Positions 1 to 6,125 of a stretch of DNA of 17,310 nucleotides are shown one piece after another (the first letter of the stretch is position 1; the number at the start of each line of letters is the position of its first letter). The notes under the pieces were generated by a model. The model did not search any database. It was not told the DNA's origin and was given only the letters and a program-made list of their open reading frames with translations. Source of the DNA: UBA5760 sp964649385 (GTDB lineage: Bacteria > Chloroflexota > Dehalococcoidia > Dehalococcoidales > UBA5760); contig CAZYRA010000016.1 in the NCBI GenBank assembly GCA_964649385.1, positions 1 through 17,310 on the forward strand, given 5' to 3'. The position numbers were made by a program, and so were the translations under genes.

Positions 1-244
1 CCTTTTTTATTGCTTTTTCTATCTCTTCTTCAGAGATAAGCTTTCCTGCTGAGATAACCTTGTTGTTTATTACCATAGTCGGAGTTAGCATTATGCCGTA
101 TTTGTCCCCTTCCGCGGAGAAGGCGTCAAACTTAGTTACCTCTACCTGGTCGTGATACTTCCCGGCGGCATTTTTAGCTCTTCTTTCCAGTTCTTTGCAT
201 TTAGCGCACGGTGGAGTAGAGCCGAAGATTTTTATCTTTATCAT
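1..244 (-). CDS. Thioredoxin-like small redox protein (partial, 3' end beyond left edge)
   Basis: Reading the complement from ATG at 244 gives at least 81 residues with no stop before the window edge. The protein opens with a short beta strand, then PPCAKC (Cys13 and Cys16), the CxxC redox pair of thioredoxin-fold proteins. The LTPTMVIN stretch further on carries the expected cis-proline. It resembles the 'redox-active disulfide protein 2' group, small glutaredoxin/thioredoxin-like proteins common in anaerobes, which run to about 80 residues, so only a few residues are probably missing. An AGGAGGAGG ribosome site lies 5 nt before the ATG. It starts 22 nt after the permease stop, so it is probably the third gene of the arsR operon. 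A role in reducing thiol-bound metal(loid) or the permease cysteines is inference. Confidence 0.85.
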   Translation of the reverse strand, partial: MIKIKIFGSTPPCAKCKELERRAKNAAGKYHDQVEVTKFDAFSAEGDKYGIMLTPTMVINNKVISAGKLISEEEIEKAIKK

Positions 245-266
245 ATTTGCCTCCTCCTGCTTGTTA

Positions 267-1301
267 TTATGCGATTGACCCGTATATCAGTCCGGTGATC
301 GTGGCGGCTGCTACCACCAGGGCGACATAAACCAGCATTTTTTTGGTACCTATAATTCCTCGGAGGGCGAGCATGCTTGGGAGTGATAGGGCTGGCCCGG
401 CCAGAAGCAGCGCCAGCGCTGGCCCCTTACCCATGCCTAAATTCATGAACGTTTTGATGATAGGCACCTCGGTGAGGGTAGCGATATACATAAGAGCCCC
501 GCCGATAGAAGCGACAAAGTTGGCAAAGATGGTATTCCCTCCCATGTATGTTGCCATGGCAGTTGGTGGTATGACCTTGCCGAGAATCCCGGCGATAAAT
601 ACCCCGATCAATAACCAGGGCAGGATGCGCTTCAGGAAGTAAAGCGTTTCTTTCATCCATTCCTTGATCTCGTCCCCTGTAAACCAACGCCACAGTGTGA
701 TGCCCAAAACACTACCTAGGATGCCAAAAGGTATCCAGTACTTCGAGGCGGCTGTGATGAGGATAGCAATAAGGGTGCCGAAGAATATGGCATATTGCCA
801 GGGTTTCTTACCGTTGGGGTCAGCTTCAACTAAGGTAAAGGCCTGGGCTTGTGCTTTTTTTACTTCCTCTTTCCTGAAGATAAAAGCCATGATTAAACCA
901 ATACAAACGGCAAAGGAAATAGCCCCTACTGCTCGAGCTATTCCCAACTCATAGCCCAGTATGTTAGCGGTATAGACAATGGCCAGTATGTTTATGGCAG
1001 GTCCTGAAAATAGGAAGGCTATAGCCGGACCGAGTCCGGCTCCCCTTTTGTAAATACCGCCGAAGAGCGGCAGTACTGTACAGGAACACACTGCGAGGAT
1101 TGCTCCTGAAACAGAGCCTACTGAATAGGCTACCGGTTTCTTGGCCTGAGGGCCAAAGTACTTGAGTATGGCAGCTTGCGAGGCAAAAGCAGAAATAGCT
1201 CCAGCGATGAAAAGGGCTGGCACCAGGCAGGTAATGACATGTAGGGATAGATATTCTGCTAGTCCGTTAAGGCCACCGCGTAAGATTTCAATAGCTTCCA
1301 T
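267..1301 (-). CDS. COG0701 family permease (ArsP-like or Cu/Zn efflux type)
   Basis: A 344-residue integral membrane protein with about eight to ten hydrophobic segments in two halves, separated by a charged loop near residues 143-168. The N-terminal half has the family mark CSCTVLPLF (Cys72 and Cys74) inside a membrane helix, followed by a glycine-rich GAGLGPAIAF segment and SGPAINI. The C-terminal half repeats the pattern as LTEVPI and GKGPALALLLAGPALS. COG0701/UPF0718 permeases include ArsP, an exporter of trivalent organoarsenicals that uses a conserved cysteine pair, and relatives proposed to export Cu or Zn. The neighbours, an ArsR with a CVC motif and a CxxC thioredoxin-like protein, favour efflux of a thiol-reactive metal(loid). 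The exact substrate cannot be read from sequence. An AGGA ribosome site lies about 11 nt before the ATG. Confidence 0.88.
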   Translation of the reverse strand: MEAIEILRGGLNGLAEYLSLHVITCLVPALFIAGAISAFASQAAILKYFGPQAKKPVAYSVGSVSGAILAVCSCTVLPLFGGIYKRGAGLGPAIAFLFSGPAINILAIVYTANILGYELGIARAVGAISFAVCIGLIMAFIFRKEEVKKAQAQAFTLVEADPNGKKPWQYAIFFGTLIAILITAASKYWIPFGILGSVLGITLWRWFTGDEIKEWMKETLYFLKRILPWLLIGVFIAGILGKVIPPTAMATYMGGNTIFANFVASIGGALMYIATLTEVPIIKTFMNLGMGKGPALALLLAGPALSLPSMLALRGIIGTKKMLVYVALVVAAATITGLIYGSIA

Positions 1302-1312
1302 TTAGTTCTTAT

Positions 1313-1336
1313 GTCCTATTATGCGCATTAACGCAT
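1313..1336 (-). promoter_or_regulatory. Operator-like site between arsR and the permease gene
   Basis: The 58-nt gap between the arsR stop and the permease start contains TATGCGCATTAACGCAT, next to the permease ribosome site. Its TATGCGCAT core and flanking GTCCTAT are almost the same as the site upstream of arsR at 1725-1742. The likely reading is a second ArsR binding site giving the permease its own control. This is inferred from the repeat and position. Confidence 0.5.
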
Positions 1337-1359
1337 CAATTTAAGGCAAAAAAAGAGCG

Positions 1360-1719
1360 TTACTGTCTTAACCGCCTGACACAGCCAGGGCCAACGCGCT
1401 CAGCCTTCATCAGACGCTCACTGTCCTGGACGACCAGCCTGTTGTCCTTAAGCGCCTTCTTTGCCGCTTCGAGCAGGTAGGGGAAATATTCTGGCATGCC
1501 ATCTCGGTCTATTGAGTATAGTGACCATAATCCGTCTTTCCTCAGCTTAAGAAAACCGGCATCGTATAAGATACCTAGGTTACGTGAAGCCCGCGTCTGG
1601 GATACGTTGAGCGCCTGCATGACCTCACAGACACAGCACTCCCTCTCCAGCAGCAGGTTTAGCATCCTGAGCCTGGTTTCATCAGATAGTGCTTTTAGTG
1701 CTCGTATCAGGTTATGCAT
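1360..1719 (-). CDS. arsR: ArsR/SmtB-family metal(loid)-sensing repressor
   Basis: A 119-residue winged-helix repressor. The N-terminal ALKALSDETRLRML is typical of the family. ECCVCEV follows (Cys28, Cys29, Cys31), equivalent to the CVC arsenite-binding site in the DNA-recognition region of classic ArsR proteins. SQTRASRNLGILYDAG is the recognition helix region and the wing is RKDGLWSLYSI. One more cysteine lies near the C terminus (GCVRRLRQ) and might add a ligand. Family members release their operator when As(III), Sb(III) or a similar metal binds. The ATG at 1719 has an AGGA ribosome site 7 nt upstream, directly against the palindrome at 1731-1742, so autoregulation is likely. It is the first gene of an arsR-permease-thioredoxin operon. 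Confidence 0.93.
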   Translation of the reverse strand: MHNLIRALKALSDETRLRMLNLLLERECCVCEVMQALNVSQTRASRNLGILYDAGFLKLRKDGLWSLYSIDRDGMPEYFPYLLEAAKKALKDNRLVVQDSERLMKAERVGPGCVRRLRQ

Positions 1720-1730
1720 CTTTTCGTCCT

Positions 1731-1751
1731 ATATGCGCATATATGCTTATA
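1731..1751 (-). promoter_or_regulatory. ArsR operator candidate upstream of arsR
   Basis: ATATGCGCATAT (1731-1742) is a perfect 12-bp palindrome followed by a half-copy, ATGCTTAT. It overlaps a TATAAG -10 candidate on the minus strand (1746-1751) and abuts the arsR ribosome site. Short AT-rich dyads of this kind at the promoter are usual for ArsR-family autoregulation. The core recurs before the permease gene. Confidence 0.6.
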
Positions 1752-1788
1752 GCTTAAGCCCTTTTCGGGGCTTTGTCAAGCGATTGTA

Positions 1789-1818
1789 TTGACAGGCTTG
1801 TTACCGGAGTGCTACAGT
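1789..1818 (+). promoter_or_regulatory. Probable sigma70 promoter of otsA
   Basis: TTGACA at 1789-1794 is a perfect -35. TACAGT at 1813-1818, after an 18-nt spacer, is a moderate -10 (4 of 6). It points at the otsA GTG start 70 nt downstream. A second TTGACA on the opposite strand (1774-1779) faces arsR, so this is a divergent promoter region. Confidence 0.5.
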
Positions 1819-1887
1819 TCGACTAGCTTCTCGAGAACATAGAATAAATGCCTCCGGATTATGCGTTCTTAGCAGGAGGGGGGCACA

Positions 1888-3367
1888 GTGGAAATGGGCC
1901 AAGAGGGTAGCGATACCCGGCTCAAGGAGTTATGTAGCCGGAGGTTATCCGGCAGGCGAATCATTCTGGCTAGTAACCGTGGACCTATCGAGTACTACTT
2001 TGCGGAAGAAGGCCAGCTTCTCTCACGCCGTGGTAGTGGTGGGTTGGTTACCGCTCTTAGTAGTCTTGGCAAGTATGTAGAGCTTGACTGGATTGCCAGC
2101 GTTATGGGGCGTGGGGATAGGGAGATAGCGCAGAAGGCACAGGGCAAACGCTTTCAGGCACCGATAAAAGGTGACAGACTATATCTCCGTTTCGTATCTT
2201 GCTCCAGGAATGCATACCACAAATACTACAGCATTATTTGTAACCCCTTGCTCTGGTTCCTGCAGCACTATATGTGGAACTCACCTACTACGCCCAATAT
2301 CGATATTGCCGTTCATGATGCCTGGGAGAGGGGTTATGTTGAAGTAAATCGGGCCTTCGCCAGGACAATTATTGACGAGGCGATGAGAAGTACGTCACCC
2401 CCGATAGTAATACTTAACGACTATCATCTCTACTTGGCTGGTGCTTACCTGCGGCAGCAGATGCCAGATCTGGTGATACAGCACTTTACTCATATTCCCT
2501 GGCCGTCGGCTTGCTACTGGGGGTTGTTGCCGGGTTATATGCGGCAGGCGATTTTCCGGGGTTTATGCGCTGCGGATATCGTCGGCTTGCAGACAGCCCG
2601 GGACGTACACAATTTTATCCACTGTTGCGAATCATCCATTGACGGTGCTGAGGTTGACTATACCCTAAATACTGTCCGGATAGAGGGACATCTCACCCGG
2701 GTCAAGGCATACCCGATATCAATTGATGTCGCTGGTATCAAGAAGCTGCTTCCCTCGAGTAGGTTACAGGAATATGAGCAGAAGCTGAGCAGTCTTTGCG
2801 GTGAGCACACCATAGTTCGCGTTGATAGGGCTGAGCCCAGTAAGAATATCATTCGTGGTTTCAAGGCTTTTGATAAATTGCTGGAGCGTTACCCCCAATT
2901 TCGGGGGCAGGTCAAATTCATCGCCTTTCTGGTGCCCACCCGGACCCACCTGAGGTTATATCGGCGGTATATGGAGGAGACTACCCAGCTAATAGAGGCG
3001 ATAAATAGTAAGTACGCGACTCAGGAGTGGCATCCTATCGATTTCTTCTATGAAAATAACTATATTCAGGCTCTGGCCGGCATGCGGCTTTATGATGTTC
3101 TTCTGGTTAATGCGGTTATTGACGGTATGAATCTGGTAGCTAAGGAAGGTCCCACGGTCAACAACCGTGATGGCGTACTGGTGCTTTCTGAGATGGTTGG
3201 TGCTTGTGAGCAGTTGGGCCCTTATGCTCTAACGATGGCGCCGGCTGATCTGGAGGGGACAATGGAGGCTCTTTATGAGGCGTTGATGATGCCGCCGGAG
3301 GAGAGAAAAAGGCGTGCTGGTGCGCTAAAGAAGTCAATTGAAAAAGAAGATATCAATCATTGGCTCT
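1888..3367 (+). CDS. otsA: Trehalose-6-phosphate synthase (GT20), 3' end lost in assembly gap
   Basis: Joins UDP-glucose and glucose-6-phosphate to trehalose-6-phosphate in the cytoplasm. The 493 visible residues cover nearly the whole GT-B fold. They include SNRGP and GSGGL near the N terminus, a YYSIICNPLLW acceptor-site segment, NDYHL (Asp178), HIPWPS, DRAEPSK (Arg314 and Lys319, matching the Arg/Lys pair that holds the UDP phosphates), and DGMNLVAKE (412-420) with the nucleotide-ribose glutamate. The last visible residues, INHWL, are close to the usual C terminus, so perhaps 10-30 residues lie in the gap. The GTG start has an AGGAGG site 8 nt upstream; the in-frame ATG two codons later is less well spaced. 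The 'EPSKN' variant of the usual LDYxKG recalls actinobacterial GT20 relatives, some of which have other products. otsB converges on it, supporting trehalose. Confidence 0.9.
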
Positions 3368-3467
3368 NNNNNNNNNNNNNNNNNNNNNNNNNNNNNNNNN
3401 NNNNNNNNNNNNNNNNNNNNNNNNNNNNNNNNNNNNNNNNNNNNNNNNNNNNNNNNNNNNNNNNNNN
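3368..3467. other. Assembly gap (100 N)
   Basis: Exactly 100 N, the usual placeholder for a gap of unknown size. It removes the 3' ends of both otsA and otsB. OtsB alone should need roughly 75-85 more residues, so the true gap is probably nearer 250-350 bases. Any reading frame through the N block is not real. Confidence 0.98.
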
Positions 3468-4000
3468 GGGGGTAGCAGGTTGAAAGACATTTTCCCGCGG
3501 ATAACCCTTAAGCTTTTGGCCCGGGTTGAGGCATTCAGTGTGTTTAAGATTTTTCTCTCCGTCAGTTGCGGTTCTGGTGAGAGGCGGTAGTGAATGGTAG
3601 CCGTTACCCCCTTGTCTTCAATGCTGATACCCTCCGAGGAGAGCAGCGGGGTTAATTCCTTGATCATGGATTTGATTACCCTGGAATAATCATGGGTAAT
3701 ATCAGGGAACTCGTTTTTAACCCCTCTCCCGCGTTCCATACCGTGGTTGCCGATGTAGACCATGTTGTCAATTCCTACCATTTTTCTGACTTGATTTACC
3801 GGTCTTCCCGAGATAGCGGCTACCAGGGCTAGATGACTGGAGAGTTTTAAGAGGTAATGTCGGCATAGTGGAGAGACCCTGGCCTGCTGTGGGGTGGGGG
3901 CGGTCTTACTAATCGTACCATCAACATCGGTAATAAGCCCGAAAGGGACTCGTTCGAGAATTTCTTGAATAGGTTTTAGGTGGTTAAACGCATACGACAC
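3468..4000 (-). CDS. otsB: Trehalose-6-phosphate phosphatase, HAD superfamily (3' end lost in gap)
   Basis: Removes phosphate from trehalose-6-phosphate. The 177 visible residues include the HAD nucleophile motif DVDGT (Asp25 and Asp27), ISGRPV (motif II region) and the OtsB-typical GNHGME. The later cap-domain segment ends at NLLP where the gap begins. The C-terminal lysine motif and the acidic GDDxTDE-type Mg motif are not visible and must lie in the gap if the gene is intact. The start is GTG at 4000: an in-frame stop lies at 4004-4006 and no ATG is available before the DVDGT motif. There is no Shine-Dalgarno site; a promoter-like pair ends 7 nt before the GTG, so the message may be leaderless. 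It converges with otsA and is divergent from the glucokinase gene. Confidence 0.87.
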
Positions 4001-4007
4001 AGGTTAA

Positions 4008-4036
4008 ATTTAACAGGGGATGCGCTATTGAGTCAA
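4008..4036 (-). promoter_or_regulatory. Probable otsB promoter (leaderless arrangement)
   Basis: On the minus strand TTGACT (plus 4031-4036), a 17-nt spacer and TTAAAT (plus 4008-4013) are followed after 7 nt by the GTG start of otsB. The -10 lies inside a 12-bp palindrome, GTTAAATTTAAC (4003-4014), which could also be an operator. Confidence 0.5.
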
Positions 4037-4144
4037 TATTATGAAGAGGGGAAACGGATTTGACTGGATAGGATATTACATTAGCTTGCTGTATCGGAAC
4101 CAATCTCGACAAATTGTTTGAGATGGGATAAAGTGATATTTAAG

Positions 4145-5131
4145 ATGACGAAAGTCGATGGATGTAGCCTGCCGGTTATGGCTATAGATTTGGGTGGTAC
4201 CAAGATAGCTGCCGGTATCGTTTCTGCTAGATGTGAGATACTGGCTAGAGAATATTGTCCTACCTTGGCTGATGAAGGTGTTGAGGCAGTAATTGAGCGG
4301 ATAGTTTCTGCTGTTGGCCGGCTGGTTAGCCAGCAGGGCATGGATTTGTCCCAGTTGTGCTGTATAAGCATTGCTGCTTGCGGGGCGATAGACTCGGAAA
4401 CCGGGGTAGTAGTCCTTTCCCCGAATCTTCCAGGGTGGTGTGATATTCCGCTGCGAAGTATGGTAGGGGAGAGGCTTGGTGTTAAAACCCTGCTCATTAA
4501 TGATGCTAATGCAGCTGCCTGGGGCGAGTATCACCTTGGTGTGGGGAAGGGGGTAAATAACCTTATCTACCTTACGGTGGGTACTGGTATTGGTGGGGCG
4601 ATTATTATTGATGGTAGGCTGTACACCGGCTCATCCGGTAGCGCTGGAGAGATAGGCCATATGACTATTGATACTAATGGGGTAAGGTGTGGGTGCGGTA
4701 ATATTGGTTGCTTGGAAACACTGGCTTCAGGCACTGCTATCACCAGAGAGGCAGTAGCGCATGTTGCTCGTGGTGAGGCGTCTTCTCTCACTGATATTGT
4801 TGCGGGTAGGTTGGAAGATATTACCGCGGAGAAGGTAGCCGTAGCCGCTAAGGGGGGAGACCCTCTTGCCTTAGGCATCATTAATAAAGCTGCCACCTAT
4901 CTGGGAATGGGTATGGTAAACCTGGTTAATATCTTCAACCCGGAAATGATTGTAGTGGGGGGTGGGGTGGCCAAGATGGGAGACCTTCTGCTTAATCCAG
5001 CCAGAGGGGTGGTAAGGGGAAAGGCATTTCCAGTATCGGCTGAGGCGGTGTCGATAGTTTCTAGCCAGCTTGGCAGTGATGCCGGGATACTTGGTGCTGC
5101 TATTTTTGCCCTTCAGCAAGAGTCAGAATAA
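4145..5131 (+). CDS. glk: Glucokinase, ROK family
   Basis: Phosphorylates glucose to glucose-6-phosphate with ATP. From ATG 4145 the protein has 328 residues. DLGGTK (15-20) is the N-terminal phosphate-binding motif; INDANAAAWGE carries the catalytic Asp120; TVGTGIGGA is the second phosphate motif. GEIGH (His172) plus CGCGNIGCLE (Cys182, Cys184, Cys189) is the ROK zinc site. There is no N-terminal helix-turn-helix, so it is a kinase rather than a ROK repressor. The start is uncertain: the frame stays open to TTG 4118 and neither start has a clear ribosome site, but ATG 4145 gives the usual short lead into the DLGGT motif. The stop overlaps the galU ribosome site, so the two are co-transcribed. 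Some ROK kinases prefer other sugars; the trehalose setting favours glucose. Confidence 0.88.
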   Translation: MTKVDGCSLPVMAIDLGGTKIAAGIVSARCEILAREYCPTLADEGVEAVIERIVSAVGRLVSQQGMDLSQLCCISIAACGAIDSETGVVVLSPNLPGWCDIPLRSMVGERLGVKTLLINDANAAAWGEYHLGVGKGVNNLIYLTVGTGIGGAIIIDGRLYTGSSGSAGEIGHMTIDTNGVRCGCGNIGCLETLASGTAITREAVAHVARGEASSLTDIVAGRLEDITAEKVAVAAKGGDPLALGIINKAATYLGMGMVNLVNIFNPEMIVVGGGVAKMGDLLLNPARGVVRGKAFPVSAEAVSIVSSQLGSDAGILGAAIFALQQESE

Positions 5132-5142
5132 GGAGGAACAAG

Positions 5143-6003
5143 GTGAAGGTTCGTAAGGCAATTATTACTGCTGCCGGTTGGGGCACAAGATTCTTGCCTG
5201 TAACCAGGTCACAGCCGAAGGAGATGTTACCACTGGTCAATAAGCCGCTAATTCAGTATGCTGTGGAAGAAGCAATCAATTCTGGTATTGAGCAAGTTAT
5301 TTTGATAACGGCTATGGGTAAGCATGCCATAGAGGATTACTTTGACCGCTCTTTTGAGCTGGAATATGTTCTGGAGCAGAAGGGGGAGACCGAACTGCTT
5401 CAGGAGATGCGCAGGCTGTCTAACCTGGTTGATATCTGTTACATCAGGCAGAAGGAGCAGTTTGGTCTTGGTCATGCTGTCCTCATCGCCAGGAATATTA
5501 TTGCTGGCGAACCGTTTGCCGTTTTGCTCCCCGATGATGTTATCGATAGCCGGGTGCCAGCCCTAAAACAGATGATAGAGGTTTACGAGCAGCGAGGGAC
5601 CAGCGTCATTGCTGTTGAGCGAGTGAGTGCCCAGGATACGGTAAAGTATGGCATTATTGAGCCAAAGGAGATTTCACATCGTTTGTACCAGGTCCTGAGC
5701 CTGGCTGAGAAGCCGGAACCGCAAGAAGCGCCGTCTGACTTAGGCATAGTGGGCAGGTATATCCTTGTACCTGAGATATTTGATGCTCTTGCGGCTACCC
5801 CGCCGGGTAGAATTAATGAGATTCAGCTCACCGATGCCCTGCAACTGTTACTCAAACGGCAGGTGATAAGTGCCTGCGAATTCGAGGGAGTACGCTATGA
5901 TACCGGAACTCCTTCCGGTTGGCTCGAGGCGACGATAGCCCTGGCACTAAAGGATCCTGATATAGGGCCGGGGCTAAGGCAGTATTTACGTAGACTGCTC
6001 TAG
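5143..6003 (+). CDS. galU: UTP--glucose-1-phosphate uridylyltransferase
   Basis: Makes UDP-glucose from UTP and glucose-1-phosphate. The 286 residues match the usual GalU length (about 290). The N-terminal nucleotide-binding motif is AAGWGTRFLPVTRSQPKEMLP (10-30), with Lys26 in the conserved position. KEQFGLGHAV, LLPDDVI (metal-binding Asp pair), the AEKPEP stretch and GRYILVPEIF follow, and YDTGTPSGW near residue 248 is a family signature. The GTG start at 5143 has AGGAGG 6 nt upstream, and that site overlaps the glk stop codon, indicating translational coupling. Next to otsA/otsB it would supply the glucosyl donor for trehalose, although UDP-glucose also feeds envelope polysaccharides. Confidence 0.95.
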   Translation: MKVRKAIITAAGWGTRFLPVTRSQPKEMLPLVNKPLIQYAVEEAINSGIEQVILITAMGKHAIEDYFDRSFELEYVLEQKGETELLQEMRRLSNLVDICYIRQKEQFGLGHAVLIARNIIAGEPFAVLLPDDVIDSRVPALKQMIEVYEQRGTSVIAVERVSAQDTVKYGIIEPKEISHRLYQVLSLAEKPEPQEAPSDLGIVGRYILVPEIFDALAATPPGRINEIQLTDALQLLLKRQVISACEFEGVRYDTGTPSGWLEATIALALKDPDIGPGLRQYLRRLL

Positions 6004-6060
6004 AGATATTGGGGCTGTTCATTCCATCCGCCTTGTTCTATCCCGATAGGCCGCTCTTCA

Positions 6061-6089
6061 TTGACAGCTAGTATAGCTTGCACTAAAAT
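6061..6089 (+). promoter_or_regulatory. Strong sigma70-type promoter of alaS
   Basis: TTGACA (6061-6066), an exact 17-nt spacer and TAAAAT (6084-6089) make a near-consensus promoter. Transcription should start near 6096, giving a leader of about 30 nt, too short for a T-box riboswitch. Confidence 0.75.
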
Positions 6090-6125
6090 CGTATATGGTA
6101 GTTATTCTTAGCCAAAGGTTAGTAA

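Noticed and set aside
1756..1773. AAGCCC/GGGCTT hairpin as a terminator
   Set aside because: It lies upstream of both divergent genes, has a 6-bp stem and no T-run; no gene ends there.
3353..3483. Reading frames that run through the N block, including an otsA frame ending at 3483 and a small plus frame 3360-3590
   Set aside because: They are products of translating N; the sequence right of the gap on the plus strand is the complement of otsB.
6004..6125. T-box riboswitch before alaS
   Set aside because: The predicted leader is only about 30 nt and no T-box sequence or specifier stem is visible.
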